This document shows, piece after piece, positions 22,890-33,600 of a stretch of 64,000 nt of DNA. Within the stretch, counting starts at the first letter, position 1, and every line of letters begins with the position of its first letter. The translations under genes and the position numbers were made by a program. This stretch comes from Erinaceus europaeus (lineage: Eukaryota; Chordata; Mammalia; Eulipotyphla; Erinaceidae): NCBI RefSeq assembly GCF_950295315.1, contig NC_080162.1, forward strand, positions 71,058,697-71,122,696. Reading direction: 5' to 3'. The notes under the pieces are model-generated. The model saw only the letters and a program-made list of their open reading frames with translations. It made no database searches and was not told the origin of the DNA.

Positions 22890-23560
22890 TGATGAATGTG
22901 AATGGGTATTTCTCCAAGGAAGATACACAGATGGGCAATAAGTATGTGAAAACACGGTCAACATCATTAATCACTAAGGAAATTTAAGTCAAAATAACAA
23001 TGAGATACTAGCTTCACATTCATTAGAATGGTATATATATATATATGGCTGAAACAACGAGAGTTGATGGGGATGTGGAGATACTGCTCACTGCTTGTAG
23101 GAACACAAATTGGTCTGGTCATTATGGAAAACAACATGGCAGATCCTCAAGAAATTAAAAACTAAATTACAACAGGCTTCAGCAATTCCACTTCCAAAAG
23201 AATCAAAGTAGGGACACAAAGAGCTGCCTGATTATCCTATTCATGTTCACAACAGCCAAAGAGATGACGGCTATTATTCACAATAACCTAAATGTGGAGT
23301 GCGCATACACAGATGAGTGGATAAACAAAATGTATTGTCATGCAGTAGAATATTATTCAGCCTCAAAAAGGAAGGAAATTCTGACACATGCTATGGCACT
23401 GTATGAACCTTGAGAACATTATGCCAAAGTGAAATAAACCAGTCATAAAAAAGACAAGCAATTTATACAAGGCAGTCAGAATAATTAAATTCACAAGCAG
23501 AAATTAGAATAGTAATTGCCAGGAGCTGGAGAGAACAGGGAAATAGTAAGTTATTTATAA
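22890..23560 (+). mobile_element. Old L1 ORF2 end and 3'UTR (L1M-like)
   Basis: Shows L1 landmarks in order: CAATGAGATACTAGCTTCAC, GATGGGGATGTGGAGATACT, GTAGAATATTATTCAGCC, then the 3'UTR stretch AATTGCCAGGAGCTGGAGAG. A (TA)n insert is present at 23033. Confidence 0.75.
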
Positions 23561-24171
23561 GTTTTTTCCAACTGTCTAAGAGACTACCAATGTTTTCCAA
23601 AGTGGTTACCCCATTTTACATTTATAGTGAATGTAGATTTCCAGTTTCTCCATATCATTCCTAAAACTGGGTACTAGTCTTTAGTTTTCAGTCTTTAGTT
23701 TTCACTGAAGTTGTTTTAGGTTCCACACTGTAACTGACTTTAAAAAAAATCAGTTTGTCTTTGGTAAGGTGTCAAAGGATAATATCCATGATTATCTGAA
23801 AAAGTTATAAAATAATCTGTCCTTTCCCAACTATGGTGATGACAGTTTTTTTAAATGTACTTTAATCAAAGAGGTGTACAGTAACAGACTGAAATGTAGA
23901 AGATTAAGTTAAAGTGAATGAAAAAGTGTGAGAATCCATTTATTAAACCACCATTTCGATTTTGGATTCTAGTCATTCTAGGAATATATCTCACTATAGC
24001 TTTACTATATATATTCCAAATGTCTAGTGATGTTAGGCTCTTTTCTCCATAGGCTTATTGGTCATCCCGTCTCCTTTGGTGAAATGCCTATTTAAATCTT
24101 TTGCCTCAAACTGTCTCCTTATTCAGTTGTAAAAGCTCTTTATATATTGAGAGATACACTCTGCTGTCTCT

Positions 24172-24295
24172 TCTTTAACAGAAAGAGCGCTGCTCAGTTC
24201 TGGCTTATGATGGTGCTAAGAATTGAACCTTGGACTTTGGAACCTCAGGTATGGAAGTCTTTTTCATAACCATTATGCTAACCACAACCATCATC
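24172..24295 (-). mobile_element. SINE type C
   Basis: Minus-strand copy with GCATAATGGTTATGAAAAAG and the box B region GGTTCAATTC. Confidence 0.75.
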
Positions 24296-24319
24296 ACCAC
24301 CCCATGAAGGGAAATACAC

Positions 24320-24444
24320 TTTTTTCTTTTTCACCAGAGTACTACTTAGCTCTGGTTTATGATAGAGTTGGGGCTTGAACCTGGGATCTTTGAGTCTCAG
24401 GAATAAGAGTTTTTCACATAAGCATTATGTTATCTCTCCAACCC
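24320..24444 (-). mobile_element. SINE type C
   Basis: A second, more diverged type C copy only 25 bases from the previous one, same orientation. Confidence 0.7.
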
Positions 24445-24514
24445 TTCTATATATTTTAGACACAGGTTCTTTATCAAGTTACATTATTTGAAAACAGTTT
24501 TTTTATTTCTTCTT

Positions 24515-24795
24515 TTTTTTTTTTTTAAGCCACCAGGGTTGCTGCTGGGGCACAGTGCAGGCACTACAAATCAGCTGCTCCCTACAGCCATTTTCCCCCT
24601 CTATTTTGATACAGACAAAGAGAAATTGAGGGAGGTGTAGGGGACACAGAGAGGGAGAGAGAAATACAGACAACTGCAGGCATGCTTCACCTCTCAGGGA
24701 AGTACAGTGGATAGCAGATGGGTGGCAGGACAAACCCAGGTACTTGCACATAGCAATGGTGTGTGCTTAACAGGTGTACCACAGCCTGCCCCCCG
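24515..24795 (-). mobile_element. SINE, long-tail form
   Basis: The left end shows the tail module reversed (GCTGCTGGGGCACAGTGCAG...GGC) after a T14 run; body GAGAGGGAGAGAGAAATACA; the head at right is degraded. Confidence 0.78.
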
Positions 24796-25010
24796 ACATT
24801 TTTTTCTATAATCTGTGCTTATGTTTTTATGTCATTTTAGAAACTACAAGTTTTAAATTGTACTAATGTCCCAGTAAATAGCTTTTTATCTTATGAATTG
24901 TGCCTCTGGAATAATATCCAAGAACTCTTTCTCCTACACAGGTCATGAACTTTTTCTTTTATTTGCTTCTAGAAGCTAAGTCTTTTCCTCCTTCCTTTCC
25001 TTCACTCACA

Positions 25011-25637
25011 TTTTTAGTTTTCATGTGGTCATGAATCTTTAAGAGGTGCTATTCAACCCAGGAAAGCACTTACACTGGTACAGTTATATGCCAAAAACAC
25101 TTTTTATTCCCCAGTTATTCAAATGGTTTCATAATTTGGCCCACAATGTGGGTTTTCCTATCGCAAGAGGAGGTAATTACACATATAAATACTGGTCACT
25201 TTGCCAGATTGACCTTCCACTTTAAGCTAAGAATGAAGGGGGAGGAACCTAAAGATGGTCAACACAAATGTTTCAGCTAAAATGATAACTTCAATTATTT
25301 TTAATAACTGTTTTTTATCTCTACCTAAAATTTAAAACATGATGACCTCAATTAGGTAAAGTCAAACGAAATAAAGGACTCCTGAAAACATAAACAGGCA
25401 AAGCCAGGTATGTATCCATCATTTTTATCTGCTATGGCCATATTACTATAAACCACAACCACAATTAAAGCAGCCTGAAGAAAGTTTTCACTTATGTAGA
25501 AAACTTAATATAGTCACATCAGATTAGGGAAACTTCCGTGGGTTGTTGAACTTACAGTTCTCAAACCAAGTTAAAGAAAATAATGTTTTACTGAGCTACT
25601 TTGCTTCTAGACAAGTAACAATTGTAAAAACACTTAC
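25011..25637. other. ATRN: Intron 21 sequence, no recognised element
   Basis: About 600 bases of ordinary intron downstream of exon 21; nothing identified. Confidence 0.5.
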
Positions 25638-25690
25638 AATAACACGTTCCTTTGAGAGGGTTTCCCTGGTATCGATTTTCTACCTCACAT
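25638..25690 (-). CDS. ATRN: Attractin, exon 21 (short EGF-end exon)
   Basis: This is the smallest exon in the window at 53 bases. The acceptor is CCCCTTGTAG and the donor TTATT|GTAAGT. It encodes CEVENRYQGNPLKGTCY, completing the second laminin-EGF module (CEVENRYQGNP.. is strongly conserved in attractins). One base completes Leu upstream and one starts Tyr downstream. Its exact fit to both neighbouring phases (2 in, 1 out) supports the call despite the short length. Confidence 0.93.
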
Positions 25691-25944
25691 CTACAAGGGG
25701 AAATGAATATATATTTATTTTTATTGCTAGTTGCAACAGAGTCTACATTATTTTTAAATCAAACAGATACTTTTATATAAATTAATTTTGCATAGAGATT
25801 TACAAAATATATATGTTATATAGCACATATATTTCACGTAAGATACATGTTATATACCAGCTACATGTATATAAACCCAAAGCAATTTTAAGTCAGTATA
25901 TTTATACTCCTTAAAAAAACTTATTAAAAATACTTAATTTTTAA

Positions 25945-26240
25945 AATTTTATTATTGTTTATTTTCCCTTTTGTTGCCCTTGTTTTTTTACTGTTGTTGT
26001 AGTTATTATTGTTGTTGTTGATATTGTTGCCATCGTTGTTAGGACAGAGAGAAATGGAGAGAGGAGGGGGAGACAGAGGGGGATAGAAAGACAGACACCT
26101 GCAGACCTGTATCACCACCTGTGAAGCGACCCCTCCCCCCCCACAGGTGGGGAGCTGGGGGCTTGAACTGGGATCCTTACACTGGTCCTTGCACTTTGCG
26201 CCACGTGTGCTTAACCCGCTGTGCTACTGCCCGACCCCCC
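25945..26240 (-). mobile_element. SINE type A, short-tail form
   Basis: Complete minus-strand copy. The flanks share AATACTTA followed by AATTTTT, an imperfect target-site duplication. Head CGCCACGTGTGCTTAACCCG on plus. Confidence 0.88.
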
Positions 26241-26249
26241 AATACTTAT

Positions 26250-26372
26250 TAATTTTTTATGAGAAAGAGATAGCCCAGAGTATGCCTGGTCATCTGAAGT
26301 GTTGGGAACTGAATCCAAAGTAGCAGGTCTGCAAAACAGGTACTCTATTGGTCGAGTTGCCTCCCTAGCTAC
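26250..26372 (-). mobile_element. SINE type D
   Basis: Short minus-strand copy with GGCAACTCGACCAATAGAGT and box B-like GGATTCAGTTCCC. It probably shares its T-rich end with the neighbouring SINE insertion site. Confidence 0.6.
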
Positions 26373-26528
26373 AAACAATTTTGAGTCAGTATATCTACAT
26401 TCTTCAGTGTTATTCAGATGAGGGAAACCAGTGGAAGTTTGCACCCATTTTCAATACTGGCTACCCACTGAAAGTACTTACTATACATTTAAATATCTTC
26501 AGTATTTGTGTGTATTAAGAACAATCTT

Positions 26529-26755
26529 ATTTAACAACAAAAAAAAAACTTGGTTTTTTTAATCATCTTTATTTATTGGCTACACTCAGAAATTGAGAGG
26601 AAAAGGAAAGATAGAGAAATAGAGACAGAGACACCTGCAGCCCTGATTCACCACTAGCAAAGCTTCCCCCCTGCAGGTGGGGACCAGGGGCTCAAACCTG
26701 GGTCCTTGTGCATTGTAACATGTGCACTCAACCAGGTGCGCCACTGCCTGGCCCC
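26529..26755 (-). mobile_element. SINE type B
   Basis: Perfect 12-base repeat AAGAACAATCTT on both sides (26517-26528 and 26756-26767). The head on minus reads GGGGCCAGGCAGTGGCGCAC. Confidence 0.93.
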
Positions 26756-26904
26756 AAGAACAATCTTGTAATGTAGAGTTCAGAACATGTTTTAAAGATC
26801 CACCTCTCACATCTTCCCTACCTCCAGATAAAGTATTTCTGTTCTTTAAATACAAGTGAGAGAAGGCCAAACACCAAGAATCAATTTTTTTCTTAACCCT
26901 TGAA

Positions 26905-27035
26905 TATGGGCCATGGAACTAGTTGTATATTAGAAGTGCAGAACTTACATGCCTGGTTCAACCCCTCCAATTGCCAGAACCAAGCAGTATTCTGGTCTCT
27001 CATTTTGCCATTCTCTCTAGTAATAAATAAATATA
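26905..27035 (+). mobile_element. SINE type D
   Basis: Diverged copy ending TCTCTCTAGTAATAAATAAA, with a box B-like CTGGTTCAACCCC. Confidence 0.6.
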
Positions 27036-27107
27036 TGCATATTTAAGAATCTTGAACACAAGTCACCTGTTTGGGGGGGGGGGATGTTCTAGTAAAAAAA
27101 TTAACTT

Positions 27108-27385
27108 CTTCAGGGGGTGGTAGAACAGCGGGTTAAGCACACATGGTGCAAAGCCAAGAGCCAGTGCAGGGATCATGGTTCAAGCCCTCCACTCCCAACC
27201 TGTGGGAGGGGGGTCACTTCACAGGTGATGAAGCAGGTCTGCAGGTATCTATCTTTCTCTCCCCCTCTGTCTTCCCCATATCTCTTGATTTCTCTCTGTC
27301 CTATCCAACAACATCAGTAACAACAACGATAATAACCACAACAACACTAAAACAACCAGGGCAACAAAAGGGAAAAACAGCCTCC
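27108..27385 (+). mobile_element. SINE type A, cut off inside its tail module
   Basis: Head GGTGGTAGAACAGCGGGTTAAG through GGGAAAAACAGCCTCCGG, where the hairpin-bounded tail would begin. It then meets a 19-base G run. Confidence 0.85.
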
Positions 27386-27404
27386 GGGGGGGGGGGGGGG
27401 GGGG
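27386..27404 (+). repeat. G19 homopolymer
   Basis: Nineteen consecutive G between two SINE pieces; could be real or an assembly estimate. Confidence 0.85.
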
Positions 27405-27515
27405 TCAGGCGGTAGTGTAGCGGGTTAAGCGCACATGGCGCAAAGCGCAAGGACCGGCATAAGGACCCCGGTTCGAGCCCCCGGCTCCCCACCTGCAGGG
27501 GGAGGTCGCTTCACC
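27405..27515 (+). mobile_element. SINE type A, head only
   Basis: A near-consensus head and box B (CCCGGTTCGAGCCCCCGGC) to GGAGGTCGCTTCAC, where similarity stops. Everything 3' of this point, including the tail, is absent. Confidence 0.88.
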
Positions 27516-28154
27516 ATGGATTAGTGATTTGCCTCAAAAGCATCCCAAACAATGAAGGCACAGCCAAAACTAAAACCCCAAGTCTCCTGATACTGCTTGT
27601 ATGCTCAGGGATGAGAATCCCAGACTTTTCCCTGAAAGGTGTTGGATACAATTCCCCAAGGAAAATTCTAGAACAGGAAGGGATATATTAAAAGATCAGA
27701 GTCAGTTCTACTGTGAGGTAAGTAAAATGCCAAATAAGATATTGTCTTAAAATACTAGCTCCTCCACCCCTATCTTTCAGCACAGGATGAAATCCTGACA
27801 CGACAAAAATCAAGTCGCTGCTGAAGTTTTAAAACTGGTCTAAATCAACAGCCCAGGAAATATGAGTGTCATGAAACATAAAAATGTGAAATCAAGCAGT
27901 CACTACGGAACGTTTAAACAAGGAGCTCCTCAGCATGGGGGTTGACCAAATTTAACTTTTGTGGCATAGAGCAAATCTTCAACTCCATCTACTTGGGGAT
28001 CCCACAGTAACATGGCACAGGAAAGGGTGTGGCCCTCTGGATTCTAGTAGTTTATCAGTCCCTTGGCTTTCTTTGGTGGTACAGCCCAGCTGGCCTGTCA
28101 ATCATGAACCCCAGTCTTAGCCTAAGGCAGGAGTTGCAGGAATGTGGTACTCAC
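27516..28154. other. ATRN: Intron 20 sequence with possible MIR
   Basis: Bases 27520-27605 (GATTAGTGATTTGCCTCAAA, AAAACCCCAAGTCTCCTGAT) look like a decayed MIR. The rest up to exon 20 is plain intron. Confidence 0.4.
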
Positions 28155-28248
28155 AGCTGGCACTCGTCCCCCTTGACACCCTTGGTGGTGCAGAAGCACT
28201 TGCCCGAGTTGGTATTACACAGTGATGCATGCCCATTGCACTTACATG
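28155..28248 (-). CDS. ATRN: Attractin, exon 20 (laminin-type EGF module)
   Basis: This 94-base exon follows TTTCTCCCCAG and ends CAGCT|GTGAGT. It encodes CKCNGHASLCNTNSGKCFC, then TTKGVKGDECQ: a second laminin-EGF unit that starts with the same CxCNGH motif as exon 19. The donor sits inside a Leu codon (phase 2), completed by the first base of the 53-base exon 21. Confidence 0.95.
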
Positions 28249-29054
28249 CTGGGGAGAAAGAAAATGAATGGAGGTCATAACTAGTTTTAAAGATCACTAC
28301 AATCACAAGACTTTCCTGTAAAAAAAAATATATATATCTAATTGGATTTGATAACCAAGACAAAGTTTAAAAAGTTTCAACTGGGCAAGATTCATATTTT
28401 TCAGTTAATAATTCATCTCACATAAAGGCAACATTAAAGAAACCAAGACCACAGGACACAAGGGAAGAGAATGATGGCTTCTGTAGTTGGCATCTTTGCC
28501 GTCTGTCCTAGTTCAGGTGCCCTCATTCTGGCTCTCTATCTGTAGGTCTTGGGCAGAGGTCTCCAGGTGTTCCCACTGCAGCCCCCTCATCTGAGTAAGA
28601 GGGGGAAGCTGTGAAGACACTTTCCTCACTGGTTTAGTGCTCTGTACTTTTCCACTTCTAGACCTTCTCTTTCAAACTCCCTGAAAGCTCAGGGTTTCAT
28701 TAAGCTTTTGTGTAAGAAGTCTGTCATTCTGGGTTCTTCAGTAGTGAGCTGTATTGGCCCACTTATGAGCAACTACAATGCCTTCTCTAGGACAGAATGG
28801 AATGAAAAGAGTCAGAATTTTCTCAGGTTTAAATCTATTATTTATTATCATTATAGTGAGTAAGAAGTTCAATTATTTTCAGCTTGTGGCCTTTATCAAT
28901 TACTTAATCAATTACTCTCTCTTGGCTAAGACAAGTATAACTTAAGAAATTCAGTATACAAAACCAAGTAGCTTTTTAACTCCAAAACATTGGAGCAAAA
29001 TAAAAGCAATGGTTCTGCCTAGTTTGCAATCAGTATCTCATGGATTTCACTTAC
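28249..29054. other. ATRN: Intron 19 sequence, no recognised element
   Basis: About 800 bases between exons 19 and 20; relatively GC-rich around 28450-28640. No open frame or repeat I can name. Confidence 0.5.
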
Positions 29055-29192
29055 GCTGACATTTTCCTCCATTGGTGGGATCACCATGGAAACCAGATAC
29101 GCAGGTCTCACAGTGTCTTCCTGTGGTCAGGTTCTCACACTTCTCACAGATACTCTGATTGATGCATTTGCTGTGGCCATTACACTGGCAAG
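29055..29192 (-). CDS. ATRN: Attractin, exon 19 (laminin-type EGF module)
   Basis: This 138-base symmetric phase 1-1 exon has a GTCTTTCAG acceptor and a CAGC|GTAAGT donor. It encodes CQCNGHSKCINQSICEKC, then ENLTTGRHCETCVSGFHGDP and NGGKCQ. The eight-cysteine spacing with GF.GDP is the hallmark of a laminin EGF-like domain. Sequons are NQS and NLT. It was identified by sequence reading and splice sites. Confidence 0.94.
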
Positions 29193-29430
29193 CTGAAAGA
29201 CAAAGAATTCTAAGGGGTCAGCCCCATGGCAGAACTTGTGAAATATATTAAACAAGATTTACTAGTAATTACCCACTTAAGTTCCTTAATACTTTAAAAC
29301 ACAAAACCATCAAAACAGGAATACTAAAAATTAGTGTAAGAAATAAGATTAAAACATCAAAAGAGATAAACCCAAGAAAATCAGAAGTACATACAGCAAG
29401 ATAAAAGCCACTGGCCACTAAAATTTAATT

Positions 29431-29627
29431 TTTTCCCTTTTCATTTGATAGGATAGAGAGAAACTGAGAGAGGGGAAGGGAGACAAAGACGGAGAAAGAC
29501 AAACACCTATAACACTGCCTCACCATTTGTGAAGCTTTCCTCCTCCATGTGGAGTCCAAGGGCTTGAACCTGGATCCTTACATACGGTATTGTGTGCACC
29601 CAACCAGGTGCACTACCACCCAACTCC
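29431..29627 (-). mobile_element. SINE type B
   Basis: Flanked by AAAATTTAATT (29420-29430 and 29628-29638). Head on minus GGAGTTGGGTGGTAGTGCAC. Confidence 0.92.
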
Positions 29628-29789
29628 AAAATTTAATTATTGTTGTTATTCAAGTTCATCTTGAGAATCTGTATATAATGTAAATAGCCTGGCTCCTTAA
29701 ATGGGTGATATTTCTCTCGTTTTTGTAATCTCACTTTTATAATACATTTATTGCCTCTAAATGTGCATCCCTACTTGGTTCATTAATAT

Positions 29790-30042
29790 GACTTTTTTTT
29801 CCCCCTTTCTTCTACACTTGTGAAAAACAAGAGATTTTGTCCCCCCTCCTTTTTTTTCTTTGCAGAACCCAGGCTTTGCATATGCATGATTTTACCACTC
29901 AAAGCTGCTTTCATTCAAACACAGAGAGATACCGCAGCACCAAGCTTCTCCCTATGCCATGGTACGCCCCACCTGGTGCTGGGGTTCAAACCTAGATGAT
30001 CCATGGTAAAACATGATCCTTCTTGGCGAGCTCTTTCTAACC
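29790..30042 (-). mobile_element. Older SINE, degenerate
   Basis: T-rich left end, GAGAGATACCGC body and a box B-like GGTTTGAACCCC on minus; similar to the copy at 62130. Confidence 0.55.
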
Positions 30043-30154
30043 AAGACTTTGTTTTTTTAAATGTTATAATTCTTCAACATTAGCCATGGCATATTTTTAA
30101 GCCAAAGCAAACTGTGGAATATGCATATGAATAGTATGTAGCATGGTATTTTAT

Positions 30155-30343
30155 GTTTTTAATTTTTATTTCACTTGATAAAACAGAGAAAAACTGAATG
30201 AAGAAGGAGGTGGAGAGGAAGAGAGACAGAGAGACATCTGTGGCACTGCTTCACCATTCATGAAGCTCGCTCCTCAGGTGAGGACTGGGGGCTTGAATCT
30301 GGTTTCTTGTGCACTCAACCAAATTTGTAACCACCCCACCCTC
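30155..30343 (-). mobile_element. SINE type B
   Basis: Minus-strand copy with GACACATCTGTGG-like body and a decayed head (GGGTGGGGTGGTTACAAATT on minus). Confidence 0.8.
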
Positions 30344-30375
30344 CTCTGCAGTATGGTATTTAAAGTGTATCCATT

Positions 30376-30665
30376 GGGCTAGTGAGAAAGCTCATCTGGG
30401 AAGGCCCTGCCCTGCACATCTCATGGAAATACTAGGGAACTGGGGGTAGATTTAGTGCTGTGGTGTCTCTCCCTTTTTCTATTTTTTTTTAAATATTTAT
30501 TTGTTAATGAGATGGATAGGAGAGAGAGATAAAGAGCCAGATATCACTTTGGTACATGTGCTGCTGGGGACTGAACCTTGTGCCTGAGCGTCCAAGGCTT
30601 TATCCATTGTGCCACCTCCTGGACGACACTCTCCCTTTTTCTATCTCAAAAAAGTCATCCTAGAA
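30376..30665 (+). mobile_element. SINE type D hosting a nested SINE
   Basis: Runs GCTAGTGAGAAAGCTCATC to CTCTCCCTTTTTCTAT, is interrupted at 30483-30628, and resumes CTCTCCCTTTTTCTATCTCA. Confidence 0.75.
30483..30628 (-). mobile_element. SINE type D nested in another SINE
   Basis: The perfect 16-base repeat CTCTCCCTTTTTCTAT flanks it (30467-30482 and 30629-30644), proving the nested order. Confidence 0.92.
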
Positions 30666-30900
30666 TGTTCTATATGCATCCAGTTTGCACATCTGGAGGT
30701 ATCTATATCACACTGTCACAAAAATTTACCTTTACAAAGAAGTAGAAATGAGAAGAGGAATTCCATTTTTTTTCCCCGTTTTTCTCTATATCAATAATGG
30801 TTAACTTTTGTAATGAATGTTATGAAAAATACTCATCTCAATATTTCACTTGATTTTTTTTTTCTAAAGGAAATCCATGTAAATAGTGTAATTTTCAGGG

Positions 30901-31097
30901 TCAGTTAGTGGTGCACCTGGTTAAGTGCACACATTATAGTGTGGAAGGACCCAGGTTCAAGTCCCCAGTTCCCACCTGTAGGGGGAAAGCTTCATGAGCG
31001 TAGCAGGGCTGCAGGTGCCTCTCTGTCTCTCTCTATCACCCTCTCCCCTCTCAATTTCTCTGTTTCTATGCAATAATAAATAAAATATATAAAACAT
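30901..31097 (+). mobile_element. SINE type B
   Basis: Flanked by GTAATTTTCAGGG (30888-30900) and GTAACTTTCAGGG (31098-31110), one mismatch. It ends 67 bases from the exon 18 donor, on the opposite strand. Confidence 0.9.
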
Positions 31098-31164
31098 GTA
31101 ACTTTCAGGGTGTTCTTTGTAAATGTATAATGGAACACTATTGTGGGTATATAAACTATCTTAC

Positions 31165-31398
31165 CTGGACATTGAATGAAAGACCAGTTGTATTTGTTGT
31201 CCTCCAGACACATGCTGGAATTGACATGGGGCTGTGGATAGTAATTTCCTGTTGGGGAGTGAGTAGGAATCTTCATGGGCCCTTTAAAGGATCCCTCTAT
31301 GCATTTCCCTTTGCCAGTGTTGCTGGGATCAGTACACCAGCCACAGCCTGGCTGCTCCAAACAGAGATGGCAGGTACAATAGCCTGAACAATTTTCAG
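31165..31398 (-). CDS. ATRN: Attractin, exon 18 (PSI-like module)
   Basis: This 234-base symmetric phase 1-1 exon has a TTGCCTACAG acceptor and a CCAG|GTAAGA donor. It encodes ENCSGYCTCHLCLEQPGCGW, then CTDPSNTGKGKC and a proline-rich linker (IPTHSPTGNYYPQPH) before SSMCLEDNKYNWSFIQCP. Three sequons (NCS, NSS, NWS) suggest heavy glycosylation. The linker is the least conserved part relative to the human protein. The intron to exon 17 is only 482 bases, the shortest intron in the window apart from 20-kb-scale exceptions elsewhere in the gene. Confidence 0.95.
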
Positions 31399-31880
31399 CT
31401 GTAGGCAAAACAAAACACACAAAAAAGGGTTGTGATTCACTATCAAATACAGATTTGAACCCACTGTATTTCAATTACCATTTTTTAACAGGCTATTCAA
31501 CTTCTGTGAGTCAAAGTTCATATTCTATTATGACAGTTTCAATTACATAAGTAAATTTAGAGTCCTACATCTAGTAGGGTTTCCACTCTATCACTGACCT
31601 ATCTCCCTTGCCCCCAAATTAGGATTAAGATGCAGAAACATTACCTGAACTGAAGCAGGATAACTCATTTCTGTACTCCATGCTACATTTATTTACTTGT
31701 GTCATTGGGCCTGATTTAAATGATTAGGTCTTCATCAGGCTGTCTCAAAACAGATTTGAGCAGCAGGCTGCTTCTGGTCTTCGCTCTAACATGTTCAAAA
31801 GCTGATAGTACTGCCTCACAGACAAAGGTGTTAGTCATACTGAGGACTCTTAAAGTATCTAAAGCTCAATTTTCACTTAC
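31399..31880. other. ATRN: Intron 17 sequence, no recognised element
   Basis: Short intron between exons 17 and 18; I see no repeat other than a possible SINE scrap at 31560-31620. Confidence 0.5.
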
Positions 31881-32066
31881 GGGGACAGGTGCTCATGGTA
31901 TACCACTCCATACACTGGCCGAAAGGGAAGGAAGCCACGTAAGCATTGGAATCCACACACTGCCCCATGTTGCTGCACCACATGCACTCAGAGCTGCCGC
32001 TGGTGCACTCTCCACAAGCAGTCCTTAGGGCACATGGTGTCCGGCACTGCTTGGCACTGTGGTTTG
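31881..32066 (-). CDS. ATRN: Attractin, exon 17 (PSI-like module)
   Basis: This 186-base exon has a TACTTCCTAG acceptor and a CCCC|GTAAGT donor. Both flanking introns are phase 1, so the exon is symmetric and could be skipped without shifting the frame. It encodes NHSAKQCRTPCALRTACGEC, then SECMWCSNMGQCVDSN and GQCMEWYTMSTCP. The C..C...C..C...C.WC pattern is a PSI/plexin repeat. The NHS sequon follows the junction. Confidence 0.95.
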
Positions 32067-32135
32067 CTAGGAAGTAAATCCAAAAGAAAGAGACATTTAA
32101 AGATTCTAACATGTTGGCTAAGATCAAAAGTTCTT

Positions 32136-32413
32136 TTCTTTTTAATTTCTTTATTGGGGGATTAATGTTTTATAGTCAACAGTAAACACAATAGTTTGTA
32201 CATGCATAACATTTCTCAGTTTTCCACACAACAATACAACTCCCACTAGGCCCTCTGTCATCCTGTTCCAGGACCTGAACTCTCCTCCCCCCACCCCCAG
32301 TCTTTTACTTTGGTGCAATACACCAACTCCAGTCCAAGTTCTGCTTAGTGTTTTCTCTTCTGATCTTGTTTTCAACTTCTGCCTGTGAGTGAGATCATCC
32401 CGTATTCATCCTT
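32136..32413 (-). mobile_element. L1 3' end, short, young
   Basis: Perfect 18-base target-site duplication CTAAGATCAAAAGTTCTT (32118-32135 and 32414-32431). The reverse complement is the last ~278 bases of L1. It lies 70 bases upstream of the exon 17 acceptor, in sense with ATRN. Confidence 0.95.
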
Positions 32414-32617
32414 CTAAGATCAAAAGTTCTTCATGGTGGTTGTAACACACTAATGTGTAGAAGATTAATTCAGTGGGATAAACTAAATGAAGAAGAAAAT
32501 GAAAACCACTAGATAGAAAGTGTATTTATATAACTCGGGAAAACTTCTTCTTTTTAAAGAGCATTAAGGGAAGAGATGAGAGAACAAGCTGATATTTCCA
32601 TAAGACTAGGGGCTTCA

Positions 32618-32821
32618 GGGGCTAGGCAATGATGCATCTTGTTAAGCACACACATCACCATGCCGTAAGCCCTAGGTTCAAGCCCCTAGTCCCAACCTGC
32701 AGAGTGGATGCTTCAAGAGTGGTAAAGTATATTGTTGCAGGTGTCTTTCTCCCTTCCTTTCTTTCTCCCTTTTCCTTCTTGACTTCTTTCTGTCTCTATC
32801 CAATAAAATAAAAATAATGTA
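32618..32821 (+). mobile_element. SINE type B
   Basis: Flanked by TAGGGGCTTCA (32607-32617) and TAGGGGTTTCA (32822-32832). Tail CTATCCAATAAAATAAAAAT. Confidence 0.88.
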
Positions 32822-33011
32822 TAGGGGTTTCAAAGCTCTTCAGATAAATTTCAGGGGCTTTAGAATCACAACTGAATATATGAAATCATGTTTATGATTG
32901 AGAAGGGAAAGGACTGCAGGATTCATTTAAATTCACCAAAGTGTTAAGGATCCAAAATGGCTGAAAAGCCTCCTTTAACAGAAAGTTTAGAAATCATACA
33001 TAACTTTTAAA

Positions 33012-33140
33012 TATTTATTTTTGTGGCCAACCAAGACAAAAGCACCACTATGTTCTGGCATATGGTGGTACTGGGGGTTGAAATGAGGGCCTCTAGTCAT
33101 GCAAGTCCTGTGCTCTAAAACTCAGTTATCTCCTTGGCCT
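33012..33140 (-). mobile_element. SINE type D
   Basis: Minus-strand copy with GAGATAACTGAGTTTTAGAG and box B region GGGTTGAAAT reversed. Confidence 0.6.
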
Positions 33141-33145
33141 TAGAA

Positions 33146-33147
<2 letters not shown>

Positions 33148-33214
<67 letters not shown>
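33148..33214 (+). repeat. (GT)n microsatellite
   Basis: About 33 uninterrupted GT units. Followed by a SINE scrap (33215-33275). Confidence 0.95.
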
Positions 33215-33217
<3 letters not shown>

Positions 33218-33307
33218 TTGCCAGGGAATGAACTCAGGACACTATCTATTGCACTACTTCCTGGACTGCAGAAATCACTTATATTTTTAATATATTTATT
33301 TTATTTC

Positions 33308-33436
33308 TTTTTTTTAAATTTTAACTAGAGCACTGCTCAGCTATGGCTTATGATGGTGCAGGGGATTGAACCTGGAACTTTGGAGCCTCAGGGATGAGAG
33401 TCTCTCTGTATAACCATTATACTATCTACTCCCACC
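33308..33436 (-). mobile_element. SINE type C
   Basis: Minus-strand type C with GATAGTATAATGGTTATACA and GGTTCAATCCCCTGC. Confidence 0.82.
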
Positions 33437-33439
33437 CAT

Positions 33440-33600
33440 TTTACTTCTTACATATAGGAGATAGAGTTCCTTATGAGGCAGACAGAAAGAGCAAGACAAG
33501 TCAGATTACCATTTTGGTATATTCAGTGTTGGGGACTGAACTGGGAATCTCAAGTATCCAAGTCCAATGGTGATACCAGCTGAGCTATTTCCTCTACCAC
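33440..33600 (-). mobile_element. SINE type D
   Basis: Diverged minus-strand copy with AGCTCAGCTGGTATCACC and TTCAGTCCCCAAC. Confidence 0.55.

Larger units (their letters stand above)
23561..25010 (-). mobile_element. Old L1 fragments, minus strand, broken by four SINEs
   Basis: Stretches between the SINEs (23580-24170, 24450-24510, 24800-25000) read on minus like ancient L1 ORF2, for example TATATAAAGAGCTTTTACAAC and AACCTGTGTCTAAAATATA. Divergence is high. Confidence 0.5.

Noticed and set aside
27405..27490. Possible tRNA gene (box A and box B with good spacing)
   Set aside because: The cloverleaf does not close and the sequence is a SINE head repeated dozens of times in the window.
33134..33328. 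Open frame coding for alternating Val/Cys
   Set aside because: It is the translation of a (GT)n microsatellite; the same applies to 63223-63644.
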